Shown: piece after piece, positions 10,473 to 22,560 of the stretch
How the letters are laid out: each line of letters opens with the position of its first letter
Numbering within the stretch: the stretch's first letter is position 1
Assembly (NCBI RefSeq): GCF_030272615.1
Contig: NC_081415.1
Span: 102,404,796-102,468,795, forward strand
From: Cryptomeria japonica
Lineage: Eukaryota; Streptophyta; Pinopsida; Cupressales; Cupressaceae
DNA length: 64,000 nucleotides
Direction of reading: 5' to 3'
The notes under the pieces: generated by a model
The model's database searches: none
Seen by the model: the letters and a program-made list of their open reading frames with translations, nothing else
What the model was told of the DNA's origin: nothing
Made by a program: the position numbers and the translations under genes

Positions 10473-11962
10473 TGTTAGCATTTTCACAAAAGGAGATTGT
10501 TGGCATTTCAGTAATTTTGTTGGTATGAGGATATTGAGAAGGTTGTTGGAGATTGTTGATATAACTGTGAAAGGATGATTACTGTCTTAATAATATTATT
10601 TTGTCATTGATGTCAAGCAATTGATCTTCTGATTTAGTATGATGTTGCCATATCTTGAGAAGCATGTTTTGAAGAATATTAAGAGGTCGGTAAGTGACAC
10701 AGAAAGAATGTGATAATGAAGGGGAACAATAAGTTATTCAATGGGCAACTATTATTGAGTTAGACAATGATGAGATCATGTTGTTTTGATTGTTTTGATA
10801 TCCTACATATGTTGTTGATTAGAAGTTTAATACTGTACTATGTCGCCGAGCTAAGAACTTAGTCAGTAAACCCTAAGATACCTAGTCGGTAAACCCTAAG
10901 GTTATCGATATTGGTTAATGAAGGCAGAATGTCTACCGAGTAAAGTTCAGTATATACTGAGTAACAACTGAGCAATAACAAAATGCATTGAATGGATAAA
11001 TACATCATTAAATGCAGAATGCCAATGAGTTGGAAATGTATGGTTGATTGGAATGTCGTGTGAGAAGTTTGTTGAGGATCGACGACATGGAAAATCAAGA
11101 GGAAGATCTACAACATAGATTGAACTGCAATAACCTAGCACAAGTTCCAAGGAAGGAATGCAAGTTCCAAAGCAAGGTAAAACATTTTCAGATCGAAGGA
11201 TACAATGAACCTACTCAAGTTTGAAGATCTGATGGCTAAGATTGATAATGGGAAATGTGATCAAGGAGATTAAACGGTTAGGAACTATTTATAAATAAGA
11301 AATTGTTGATGAGAAATGCATGCGGGCAAATGTAAGTACAGTGATGCTACAGTAATGTTTACCGAGCACAAAAGCTTGGAGATCTGATTGAAGAACAAAT
11401 TGAGAAGCCCAGCAAGCCCAACAAGGGACAAGATTGTTTTGAGCAAATAGAATTTGCTTTAACATTTCAGATGTGAAGTTGCAAATATATTTTATTACTG
11501 TTGTTTATTTTGTAAGTGACAAGAAATCTCTTAACCGAGTGGACTTAAAAGTCTTATTTGTAAACCCTCTAGCAAGGTAACATTCTAAATGAGTGTTTGA
11601 AATCCTTTGACAAGGTCACTTCTAACAAAGTGCAAGACTCTAACAAGTCTGAGGGAAATCCCTTAACTGAGTCACATCTAGCAATGTGTTTGTAATCTGT
11701 AACTGGATTAGCTTTTAACTGAGCATACTCTAGAAGGGTATATTTCTTAGTGGGTCCAAAATCCCACAGTGGTTTTTCCCTATTTGGGTTTCCATGTTAA
11801 ATCTGGTGTTAAATGTGTTTTGATGTTTCATGTTTATTTGTTTATGAGTTTGAATGATTTATAGTCATAGTTGCATATCAGTAAAGGCTACCGAGGTTGA
11901 ATCTGATAAATATATTGCATAGTGAGTTTTTAATGATTCACCCCACCTCATCTTAATCAACA
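10473..11962 (+). repeat. Solo LTR, Copia-like, inside the Tat element
   Basis: The block starts TGTTAGCATT (an alternative start is TGTTGGCATTTC at 10498) and ends AATCAACA. It carries the same kinds of internal modules as the solo LTR at 4652-6211: repeated AAATCTCTTAACCGAGTGG-like units at about 11520-11720 and the block TTTTTCCCTATTTGGG followed by TTTCCATG at about 11770-11795. No coding sequence is attached. It sits in the 3' tail of the Tat element, between the LTR-like promoter region and the PMD frame. It is flanked by perfect 40-bp repeats rather than a usual 5-bp TSD. The frame 10207-10578 crosses the left border and is unlikely to be a gene. Confidence 0.6.
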
Positions 11963-11963
11963 A

Positions 11964-12003
11964 GGGAAGGGGTGAAACCAGGTTCATTTGCATTCATCTC
12001 CAT
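11964..12003. repeat. 40-bp direct repeat, right copy
   Basis: Identical to 10433-10472 over all 40 bases. After it the sequence continues as AGTGGTTTCTGAGC, so the right copy joins the solo LTR to the remaining leader of the antisense unit. Confidence 0.85.
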
Positions 12004-12189
12004 AGTGGTTTCTGAGCTCTGATAGTGACCTTTTCGAAAGAGCAAGCAGCAGTCAGGGTGCCGGAACCAATAGCAGATCATTGGCTAGAGTGAGTTCATC
12101 GATTCCAGCGGCTAGATGACTACGAACCAGTGGTATGTGAATTGAAATTTTGTGTTTTAGGCATTTTTGATATGTTTTTTAGCTTGTCC

Positions 12190-12530
12190 AAGTTGAGTTA
12201 AAACAATAGCACTAAAACTATGTTTTGGCACTGTTGTCAATTTAATTAGCGCTATTGTGCCACTATAGCACTTTTGCATAGTGGTTTTAGTGCGTTTGCA
12301 AAGTGTAGCACTATTGCATAGTTGATTTAGCAGCTTTGTAGGTTTAGCGCTATTGAGTCCTGCTTGCAGCGCGATTGTTTTGATATGGCACTTTTGCATA
12401 GTTGTTGTAGTGCTATTGTTTGTTTAGTGCTATTGTGTAGTTAGTTTAGGGTGATTGTCAACATAGTAGCTCTATTGTTGGTAGAGTAGTGCTATTGTGT
12501 GCAGAGTAGTGCTATTGTTAGGAAAATAGA
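12190..12530 (+). repeat. Degenerate array of GCGCTATTGT-like units
   Basis: Short units resembling TAGCGCTATTG or TAGCACTATTGCATAG recur roughly every 15-40 bases. They vary too much for a clean consensus. The array lies in the possible second intron, upstream of the PMD frame. Related units occur near the Tat PBS (28800-28960) on the other strand. Function unknown. Confidence 0.55.
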
Positions 12531-12777
12531 TGCCCCAGTGTTGTGAAAAAGAATCTCCTGATGTCAATGATGGATGAATGGAGAGGTGAGTTGTTTTGAA
12601 CCATAGCAACCCTATTGAGACTTAGGTCATTTAGGATAAATGCCTGTTTTAGTCTAGGTGTGCCATGATTGCTTACCTATTGAGACCCGAAGATACTGGA
12701 TCAAAGTATATGCTGATAGTCTAGGTTTAAACTTAAGAAAGATTGAACAAAACAACTAATGATGATGGTTGATGCAG

Positions 12778-14752
12778 TGTGTAGGAGGATCTTCACGTCT
12801 TACAAATGCAAGAGAGGCATCCAGCCACACAGGTGTTGTGTGATCTATTGACAGAGGCCAAGGTTGATTGCATTGCAGTGACATACCTGTACGATGTTAT
12901 GTATATTCCCGTGATTTAGATGAATCGCGGTTTGATTACAACATTGGCACAATGGTGGCACTGTGAGAGGTGTATGTTTCACTTAGTGCAGGGGGAGATG
13001 ACGGTTACATTGGAGGATGTATGGCGCATCCTTCACATTCCCATTCAAGGAGAGCTGGTGACTTATGACCGAACCTGGGGGATAGGAGCAGTGCAACCAT
13101 TTTTTGTTGAGAATGTATTTATTGATGATGGCTCAGTAGCATGGGAGGATATAGCTGCCTTGTATGAGCCACTATCGGTTGTGTTATTAGGGATTGTTGG
13201 GGGCCTGCTATACCTAGATCGATGATTGCATGGACTGGTTGTTGGTTGGGGCTAGGTTATAGAGCAGATGATGACAGAGGGGACCCACTTTGCATGGGGA
13301 CCGTGCGTGCTATCGCACTTATATCGGGAGTGGCATGAGGTAGTATACCAAGAGGTGAGCTCACTGGGAGTGGGGATCACTCTTCTTCATATTTGGACAT
13401 GGGAGCACCTTCTTGTGACTCGATCAGTGAGTCTAAGATTTAGGGCAGTGGACTAGCCCTATGTATATATGTATGGCAATATGATGAGTCAGCCCCACCT
13501 GGGGAAGTTAGAGTGGTGGCGATGGGCACTTGATGATTTAGATACAGTGATCTAGAGGTCGTATATTGAGTGCAAGCCCTGGGAGGATGATGTAGAGGCC
13601 TTGCCGTACATTTTTATGACATGGTACCTGATTGGTAGGACAACCTACAACGTAGAGAGACATATACCTGGTAGAGTGCTCAGACAGTTTGGACGGAGGT
13701 AGGGACTGCCAAGTGGATCTGGAGAGTATGCACGGGTGGTCTAAGAGAGGTTCCAATGGGGACCAGTATTACCTTATGATCAGGCGCTAGTAGAGTTCTG
13801 CACGCTACAGGCGAGACCATGGCATATGAGACTTGAGATTGTGGATGTAGGGGTGACGGAGGAGTATACACAGTATATTATGGCACATCCGATTCCTCGA
13901 ATATCAGATCCAACAGAGCCTATTCCATCCTTCGAGGAGGAGAGGAGACAGAGACGGAGGAGGAGAGGAGGTCACAAAGTGGTAGTAGGTGGACGAGGGA
14001 GAGGGGATGGAGGTGGTGGGGATGGAGGAGGTGGTGATGGAGGAGGAGGAGGAGGGGGTGGCGGATTCAGAGGTGGAGGTGGGGGTGGTGGATGGTTACA
14101 ATGGAGAGGGAGAGGTGGGCAGCCATTGCGGCTATCACGGGGACCTTTGATGTAGGGAGGAGTGAGATTAGGAGGCAAGGATGCAGGGGAGGGAGAGGTA
14201 CCTAGGGATATAGGAGAGGGAGCCATTGGAGAGGGAGCCACTGGAGAGGCACCTATGGATATGGGGGAGGGAGCTACAGGTGGTGGAGATCTGTGGGATC
14301 ATATGATATTAGTTTTGCAGAGTCGGTTGGAGGATATGGAGGCGGAGGTGGCAGCTAGAGATGTGCAACTATTTGCATGAGAGTCAGAGTTGATTGTTGT
14401 GCTGCGGGAGAGGGACGATGCAGTGGAGAGATTAGCAGAGCTATAGGAGAGAGTCCAAGTTGGAGTAGGAGCACAAGCTCCTACTGGGGAGGTGATGAGG
14501 GAGATTCAGCAAGCACAGGATGAGATAGAGTATTGGCAAGGGTTATATGAGCACGTGGTGTCAGCTAGTCAGCAAGCCATGAGCTATTCACAGATGCATC
14601 CGACGAGATCAGAGTGGTCTTAGAGGATGCAGAGAAGTGGTGGTGTGATGGGTCCTCCACAGAGAGGTAGTGCAGGGGGTAGTGGGGGAGCAAGTGGTGA
14701 TGGTGGTATAGGTGGTGATGGTGGTGTAACATCTGGTCAGAGTGGGATTTGA
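12778..14752 (+). pseudogene. Antisense plant mobile domain (PMD) open frame in the Tat element
   Basis: One reading frame runs the whole length, interrupted by about ten stops but with no visible frameshift. From about 12806 it contains MNRGLITTLAQWWHCE, then MTVTLEDVWRILHIPIQGEL, the signature of the plant mobile domain (aminotransferase-like, PMD family). Motif-rich PMD sequence continues to about 13870 (WMMxQPHLGKLEWW-like region, WYLIGRTTYN). An Arg/Gly-rich low-complexity segment follows (about 13940-14290). Next is a predicted coiled coil (LQSRLEDMEAEVAARDVQL, 14310-14580) and a Gly-rich end closing at TGA 14750-14752. PMD proteins occur both as host genes linked to silencing and inside plant transposons. 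Extra ORFs, sometimes antisense, are known in Tat elements between pol and the 3' LTR, as here. Start choice is uncertain: an ATG at 12806 or 12920 is possible. Many stops look like C-to-T or G-to-A changes. It is a pseudogene in this copy. Confidence 0.75.
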
Positions 14753-17287
14753 GAGAGCATTTATGTATGTTATTACATTGTCATTTTGGACTGTGTCTTG
14801 GATGGCTCTTGGTAGTTGATATTTTTGACTTCATTGTACTCTGATACATGTATGTTTTTGCGAGATGATATGATATATGAGGAGATCCCATATTTTGTGA
14901 TGATATGCATGTTGATGATATGTATAAATTTATGCTTAGATGGATACTTGCACTTGCTAGATGTATGTGTTTATGAGATGATGCCTATATGCATGTTTTA
15001 TGATGATTATTTTTATGATGTCTATGTGCATGTTTTTATAAATGTGATACTAACATGTGGATGCAGGTTGATATGCATGATTTGTTGGTGCAATGTCTTA
15101 TGTATGAAATGCCATGATGATGATGTATGCATAATGAAATGATACTAATGATGATATAGTTAGTACTTGTATTTTATGTCGATGAGATGATGAGATGATG
15201 ATATGTAGTGATGATTGATGCCACGAATGATTTGATTTATGTATATGTGTCTAGATGGCTAAAATGAATGCAATATGGATAAAAAAATGTAAAGTACAAA
15301 TGTTTATATGATGATTTATAAATGAATGCATGTGTAAAATGTATAAACCAATGTTGACACAAATGGTTTTTGTTAAGATCTAAAATGACTTAAAATATGA
15401 TTAAGTGAAATGATAATGTAATGATAATGCAACGCATGGGTAATGAATAACTGCACCTTAATGCAACTAATAGGATAATGAATGTATTGTTAATGAACCC
15501 TAATATGAAATTTGTAAGATGAAATGAATGACTATAAGAATATACTAGATGGATAAATGAATGTTCTTAACTAATGGATAGATAAATGAATGCATGGTAA
15601 TGGTTAATAATGGTAGTAAATGTAATGATGAGAAATTTATCATACAAATGAATCTAAATGTCATGAATTTGTGCAACGATGAAATGATATAATGATACTA
15701 ATGCAAGTAAATGATAATGAACTGTAGGTATGTAAATGCAGTTAAATGATATTAAATGCACTTTAATGAATATTTGAAGAATTTTAATAAACCTATATGC
15801 AAGTGTATGATAATGAACTAGGTTTATTTAAATGCAACTAAATGTAATGAAATGATGATGTGTTCATGATAGATGAATGCAAAGTTGTTTAGACTTTGCA
15901 GGATGCATTTAATGATGTATCAGAGAACTCTGTCGTGATTGTATCCAAGACCAATTCATTTTTCAAATAACTTCTCATATTGATATTGTTCACACTTGCA
16001 TACAAAACCATGCATATGAATAATGAATGATTAAATGGATGGGTGATATGCAACAGAATGCAATATAAACAGATGGGATGGAATGACGATCCATAGTGCT
16101 TTATTTTCATCATTGAGCATGATAGTATTAATCTTGGACGAGGTAGTAGGAACCAAGGATGGAGCATTGTACCTACAAACAAGTAGTATAAATAAAGAAT
16201 AAAGAATATGGACCCTACATAATGGTTCATGCTCATATGGTCGAGGTATACGCTATAGTCAGCAAGCCATAGTGATCCATGACTGTATTTTGCATAAGAT
16301 CACGTACCTTAGTGAACTTCCCACGTAGACACCATTAGTACATGCCCTAGAACTTCATTGGAATAATTCGCAGAATATAAACAAACAATGCTTAGGAACC
16401 ATCCCAATCACTCTAATCACTTGTGGATATCCTAGAGTAGTGTATAAACCTAATATAAATGAATAAATAACCTACAAATCAACCAAGTACTTTGATAGCT
16501 TAAACATAATTTTCTTGTCAAAGAAAATGTCATCTTGTCTTTGTTTTGGTAAGGAAGGATGCATCCTTGTTAAGACAGCTTGTGTGTCGATGTGGATGGT
16601 TTGGTTGGTATGATAAGTGTTCATCGTTTGAGTATTTCAGAATGTTTGTTTGGTATCTGCTTGGATGCTTATCTACAAAGCGTTGCCATGTTTTTGATTG
16701 ATTTTTTGATGTTTTATGATGTTTTTGGATTTTTTGATTGTTTTTTAATGTTTTTGGTATTTTGTGATATATTTTGCAATGTTTTTTGGTACTTTTGATT
16801 GTTTTTCAAACGTGTTTGGTATTTTGTGAGACATTTTTGAATGTTTTTGGATTTTGTGAGACAGTTTTGAATGAAGAACCCAATAAATCCAAGTAATTCA
16901 GAATCCACTTCCATCAAATAGGTTAAGGGCATTGCCCCCAATTTTAGACATGATTATGAAAAAAATAGGGATGTAAGATGCATGAAGTACTATCCTTGAT
17001 TACAGATCAATAACAAGCCATGGTTTGGATGGATGGATGTGTGGATTCAATGAATGTGATCGCAACAAGTCTAAAAGACAATGGAGCCATAGCCTTTACG
17101 AGTGGCACCTGTTTTCCAGGTTTTCACCATCACACTTACCCAAGGTGCCACCGGAGTGGTTGTTCACTGTTTGGATGCATGATTTTTCTTTCTTATTTTG
17201 ATTTTTTTTTGTATTTTCTTCAGGACATTTATCTAAATGTTTTTGGTGTTTTTTTAGTATGTATGGGAGCCTGATGCTTTGTACAAC
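14753..17287. other. Low-complexity tail between PMD frame and Tat pol
   Basis: No conserved domain was seen. 14860-15900 is rich in ATG/ATGATG units, which produce spurious open frames on both strands. 16680-16870 has tandem TTTTTGATGTTTTTGG-like units. A minus-strand purine run (TTGGGGGCAATG, about 16930) resembles a PPT, but no LTR start follows it. The whole stretch lies inside the 3' non-coding part of the Tat element. Confidence 0.5.
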
Positions 17288-18640
17288 TTATGTATAAAAC
17301 CATTTGAGGTGCATGTTGTTGATTGGATCTACTAGCGGTTCTCCTTCTGAAGTAGCCAACTGATATGCCCCAGACCCAAATACAACAGTGATAACATATG
17401 GACCCAGCCAGTTTAATTCAAACTTTCCCTGATGTTCTTTGTTTGGTTGGTTATGAGGATTTTCTCTAAGGACAAGATCACCTACCTTGAATGTGCGAGG
17501 TCTAACTCGATGATTATAGCTTCTATTCATGCGTTGCTGATAGGATTTAAGGTGGTTGTATGCAGCTTGTCGTTTCTCATCAAGGAGTTCCAAGTCTTGG
17601 AGACGTGATACTCTGTATGCTTCATCATCTATGAGATTATGTAAGGAAACTCGTAGAGATGGTATCTCAACCTCAATAGGAAGGATGGATTCTGTGCCAT
17701 AGACCAATGAGTAGGGAGTTGCACCTGTAGGGGTTCGAATGCTACTTCGATACACCCATAGTGCTTGATTTAATTGAACATGCCAATCACGACCGACATC
17801 ATTGACTGTCTTCTTGAGGATTCTTAAAATGTTCTTATTCGATGCTTCAGCCTGACCATTTCCTTGTGGGTAATAGGGAGTGGAAAAGCGGTGTTGGATG
17901 TGAAACTTCTCACAGAGTTCACAGACATCCTGATTTTTGAAAAGAAGACCGTTATCTGTGATGATGGAAATGGGTACACCATGCTGGCAGATGATGTAAT
18001 TAAGGATGAATGAGGCAATTTGCTTGCCGGTGACTTGGGTAATTGGAATAGCTTCGATCCACTTTGTGAAGTATTCAGTGGCGGTAATGATGAATTTGTG
18101 GCCGTTGGATGAAGATGGATGAATTTTACCCACAAGGTCAAGTCCCCATTGACAAAAAGGCCATGGTTTTGTGACTGGTTGCAATTCCTATGCTGGTACA
18201 TGTATCAGGTCTCCATGAACTTGGCATTTCTTGCATTTTCTGACAAAGTAGTAGGAGTCCTTTTCCATGGATGGCCAATAGTATCCAGCTCGTATGATCT
18301 TCTTGGCTAGTGAAGGACCACTTGCATGAGTTCCACAAATTCCTTCATGTACCTATTCCAAGGCCTTTGTTATCTCATCCTATTCCAGACATCGAAGGAG
18401 AGTACCATCAAGACTACGTCGGTATAGGGTTTCAGTAATAATGGTATATCGAGCGGTTTGGCGAATGAAGGTTTTACATTGGTTATTCAATTGGTTAGGA
18501 GGAAGTGTGTGATCGTGAAGGTAGGTGTAGAACTCACTGTGCCATGGGGATTCAAAACCAACAAGGTGACATATCATCTCAAATTTGGGGATATCATAAG
18601 CGAGAATCCAACGTTGTTCTACCAAGAACTCCTAGCGTGT
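17288..18640 (-). pseudogene. Tat pol: integrase
   Basis: This inserts the cDNA copy into the host chromosome. The HHCC zinc-finger region lies at about 18355-18215 (two His, then CKKCQ), with stops near the finger. The core catalytic region is open from 18184 down to 17288, a 298-residue frame starting at an internal Met. It contains WGLDLVGK (first Asp), ITDNGLLF (second Asp) and YPQGNGQAEASNK (catalytic Glu). The C-terminal part ends KWFYT followed by a stop. No chromodomain follows, as expected for the non-chromovirus Tat lineage. The long uninterrupted frame makes this the best preserved part of the element. Confidence 0.88.
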
Positions 18641-19126
18641 TGAATTCTGTGGAAGATCTAGGAGAGATGCAATGGAAGCCATAGCGTCAGTAGCTTGATC
18701 TTGATCTCTAGGTATCTGTTCAAAGGTGATAGCTGTAAAGGATGTTTTTAAACTGTCCACCATTTGGTTGTACGACATGAGTTTATCAGCCTTGGTCTGA
18801 TATTCATCGGTGACTTGTCAGATGACCAATTGGGAGTCACCATATACCTGTAGCCCTTTTAGTTTCCATTGTATAGCTAGTCGGAGTCCTGTGATCAAGG
18901 CCTCATATTCTGCTATGTTGTTTGTACATGGAAATTTGAGCCTGTAAGACTTCAGGATGCTGTCACCTTAAGGTGTGATAAATAGAATGCCTACCCTCGA
19001 GCCATGCCTAGTGTATGAATCGTCAAAGTATAGTTTCCATGGTTGTATTTATGTGATCATGAATATCTCTTCATCAGGAAAATTGGAAATGAGAGGATGA
19101 TCACCTATGAGTGGTGCATCGACCAA
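18641..19126 (-). pseudogene. Tat pol: second (archaeal-type) RNase H
   Basis: Minus-strand reading gives CTNNIAEYEALITGLRLA (about 18930-18870) followed by GDSQLVI (about 18843-18820). These are conserved Glu and Asp motifs of the additional RNase H found between the first RNase H and integrase in Tat-lineage elements. It would help remove the RNA template strand during reverse transcription. At least two in-frame stops interrupt it. Its presence, with integrase immediately downstream, is the main reason to call the lineage Tat rather than Athila. Confidence 0.75.
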
Positions 19127-20560
19127 CTAATCTACAATAACTTGGCCCTTGATAGCCTTATAGTCCACATACTCGATGTCAAATTCACTTAGAATCATCA
19201 CCCATTTGGCCAAGCGGCCTGTCAATGCTAATTTGCTGAGTAAGGACTTGAGTGGATCTATCTTTGCAATGAGCTGTACTTTATGTGTTAACAAATAGTG
19301 CCTCAGTTTCATGGCTACCAAGATTACTGCTAGGCAAGCTCGCTTAATAGGTGTGTAATTGAGTTCATAGCCAACCAGTGTGCGAGAAATGTAGTATACA
19401 ACACACTCTTTTCCTTCTACATTGTGTTGAGCCTGTAGCACTCCTAATGCTGTATTTGTTGCTGAGATATAGAGTAATAAAGGTTCATTTGGATCCGGTG
19501 GTATCAACAATGGTGTATTCATGAGATAGTCTTTAAGCATCTGGAATGCTTGCTGGCATCTGGTATCCCATTGAAAGTGGATGTTTTTGTGTAATAGGTG
19601 TGTAAAGGGGTGACACTTATCTGCCAGTTGTGCAATGAATCTTCGGATGGATTGTAGCCGCCCTTGTAATGTCCTTAGCTGACTGATATTCTTCGGAGGT
19701 GGCATGTCCATGATTGCTTTGACCCTTGTAGGATCAACCTCAATACCTTTGCTTGAGATAATGTATCCTAGAAGCTTCCCTAAGGTTACTCCAAAGACAC
19801 ATTGCTTTGGGTTGAGACGAACATGATATTGTTCAAGTCTATCAAAGATTTTCTCTAATATTTCTAGATGACCTTCTCTTGTGAGTGATTTTTCTAGTAA
19901 GTCATCAACATAATCTTTCATTATAGTATGCATCATATCATGAAAGATGGTGGTCATTGCTCATTGATAGGTCACTCCTACATTCTTTAGACCGAAAGGC
20001 ATTACATTCTAGCAGTATGTTCCCCATGGACATGTGAAGGCTGTCTTATGTTGATCCTCTAGTGCGATATTTAGCTAGTTGTATCCGAAAAATCCATCCA
20101 TGAGAGAGAGCATGGCATGTCCTACTGTTAGGTCCACTATTATGGCGATGTTTGGTAGGGGGAAGTCATGTTTAGGACATGCCTTGTTTAGATCTCTGAA
20201 GTCAGTACAGATACAAATTCCCCCATTTGGTTTGCCTATAGGTACGATGTTGGATATCCAATTTGCATAATCAATTGGTCTAATAGAACCAACGTGCAGG
20301 AGTTTCTTAAGTTTTGATTTGACTAGTACTGCAATCTAGGGGTGCATCTTGTGAAACTTCTGCTTGAAAGGTTTGGCTCCTACTACGGTGAGGTGATGCA
20401 TGACTAAATCAAGATCAAGACCAGGCATGTCTACATATGATCGTGCGAAGTTGATCTGATGCTTCTGGAAGAATTCGACAAAATTAGGTTGTTCCTCTAG
20501 AGTTAAAATAGATGCCAGATGTATGTGGTGAGGAGTGTCAAGAGTCCCCACATATTCTTT
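19127..20560 (-). pseudogene. Tat pol: reverse transcriptase and first RNase H
   Basis: RT begins around 20560, with TDFRDLNKACPK and the block CPWGTYC before NVMPFGLKN (about 20250-19980), broken by stops. The frame 19957-19127 (276 residues) holds the active-site YVDD at 19912-19901, then GKLLGYIIS, the linker and RNase H. In RNase H the first acidic position reads SATNTALG, as often seen in the degenerate first RNase H of Tat elements. GRLAKWVMILSEFDIEYV marks its end. The region encodes DNA synthesis from element RNA. Stops at about 19960-20110 break the fingers domain. Confidence 0.88.
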
Positions 20561-22560
20561 TGTCTCTTCAATGAGGATTGTTGATCATTCCTGTTGTGTA
20601 CTAGAGGGGAGGATGTCAAACCTTTCATCCTCAGGCACCTCAGAGAGGTTTTCACCATTGGATACACTCTTTGTTTTTACTTTTGTGGAATCAAACAATG
20701 CCACAGTGTGGTTTTCATTGGAAGATCCATGTTTATTGTTATATTTTTGTAGCTGAAAGGTTTGGCGTTTGCCCCAAAGTATGCTGCACTATTAAGTTCA
20801 ATGGCGAATCCAACTTTGTGATCCCCGCTTGGTATGTTATCCCGTAGTTCCAAGAATTCAATGATTGCCTCATCATTTTGGAAATGGTTAAGACATGGGG
20901 GATTAGGTTGGTTCCATTCAATGAGTTCAGGATGGATAATAGGCATTACCTCATCGATCAGGTTAAGTTCATGAGATGTTTCAGTGAGGGTCAAGACGTT
21001 GTGGTGAAGGTCATTGATGGTACTCTCCCTGTCAGAATTGGGCATAGGATGTGACATAGGGTCTGTGGAAGGTGTTTCCAGTACAAAAACCCAAGAGGTT
21101 TTAATCTGTGCTTCTCCATAAACACTGATTTCTTTGTGAGGTGGAGGGGGTGATGCATCTTCCTTATCTGAAGTATTGAGATATATTGAATCAAATTCCC
21201 ACTCATGTGAGCCGGTCTCTAAGTCACTTTCCAGTATCTGATTGCTATACCATACCGGGATATCATTTGAGTTGAATACTGCAGGTGTGATCGATTGATG
21301 TACCTTTGGAGATGGAATGATCAGTGTTGCAAGAAGGATAATCGGGATCAGTGAATTCGATATGGGGAGTATCGACATTGTTAAATCTGTTGCTTCTACT
21401 GGAATTGCCAGTATTGTGGATACTACTGGGGGTTCTGATATTGATGATGGTGCTATTGATATAGTTGCTGCTGCTGATGGGGTTGCTGGTTTTATTGGTG
21501 GGATGATTGGTGCTGTGGATGTTATTACTAGGATTTTCAACTGTATTGGAGCAATTGGTGTGGTTTTTGGTGTTGTTGATATAATCAAGGGTGACCTCTT
21601 TATGTTTGTAGTAGGCTGATATAGAGGTCTATTGGGTTTCCCTTTGAATCTGAGCTTAGGAAGGATCTTCTTTTGAAAGCCTAATCCCATGTTATCTTTG
21701 GGTTTTAATTCTGGCTGCAGTGGCTCATGTCGTCCTTGCTTGCAAGGTCCCAAAGCACTCTAACCATCATAACCCATTCTTTGCATAATGAGAAGGCCTT
21801 TTCCATATTGATCTGTGGGAAGCTTAGCTTGTGGGATTTCTGTGGTGATAGGATCTTTATAGATCCATTCTGCTAAGTCCTCATCTCTGGTCTCTTCTTC
21901 TTGACTCTTTCCAAGGATAAAAGGTGTCAAAGTGCATGCTGGTTTGACCAGTGGTGTTTGAAGTAACCGTTAAGGTTTACCATGAGTTCTAGGAGAAGTG
22001 GGCATTTGTCCAACACAAAATAGTTGGTTTAGATTGTATTCTCCAGGACCTCCCTCTGCCATTTTCATCTTGAGCTTCTCTTGCTTGGGTATAGTGGTGT
22101 TTGAACTGGAAAGAGAGGCTAGACTTACATATGAGGTGGATGAGATGGCTTCTTTGTTGTTGGGAACAGTAATCTTTGGTTGATGATTGATATTGTGACA
22201 ATATGCAAAAGGATTTGCATCGACTAGGATTGTAATTTCTACACCGTTATGAGGAAACTTTAGACATTGGTGGTAGGTGGATGGAACAGCTTGCATGGTG
22301 TGTATCCAAGATCTTTCTAACAACAAATTATACGGTAGAGGAAGGTCCAAAACTTGACATATGATGTGCTTCACCACTGGGTCCACTCAGATTGGTAACA
22401 CAACTACTCCTTTTGAAGAACGCTTTGCATCATCATAGGCTTTTATGGTTATCTTTTTGCATGGATCCACTAATTCAACTACATAGCCCAATGCTGTGAC
22501 CAATTGCAATGTACAAATATTTAGGCCTGCTCCATTATCAATCAAGACTCGCTTGATTCT
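20561..22560 (-). pseudogene. Tat protease and G-patch-like linker
   Basis: The aspartic protease motif VLIDNGAGLNIC lies at about 22556-22520, followed by a retropepsin-like body to about 22300. The frame 22386-21970 continues it. From about 21800 comes MQRMGYDG, then a glycine-spaced segment ending NMGLGF, resembling the G-patch motif reported in some retroelement proteases. The frame 21753-20677 (358 residues) is a Pro/Ser/Thr/Ile-rich linker with little order, leading to RT. Protease would process Gag-Pol. The G-patch assignment is tentative. Confidence 0.65.

Noticed and set aside
10207-10578. 123-residue plus-strand frame
   Set aside because: It crosses the border between Tat tail and solo LTR, so it is at most a chimera made by the insertion.
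13972-14241. Proline-rich minus-strand open frame
   Set aside because: It is the complement of the Gly/Arg-rich part of the PMD frame; low-complexity GC-rich sequence is open in several frames.
14816-15142. Cys/Met-rich 108-residue plus-strand frame
   Set aside because: It is generated by ATG/ATGATG-type low-complexity repeats and has no motif.
16915-16950. Minus-strand G-run (TTGGGGGCAATG) as a PPT for an inner Tat element
   Set aside because: No TG-starting LTR related to 24788-26468 follows it on the lower-coordinate side.
21317-21619. 100-residue Gly/Ile/Val-rich plus-strand frame that looks like a membrane protein
   Set aside because: It is the antisense of the Pro/Ser/Thr-rich linker of the Tat polyprotein, so its hydrophobic look is a by-product.
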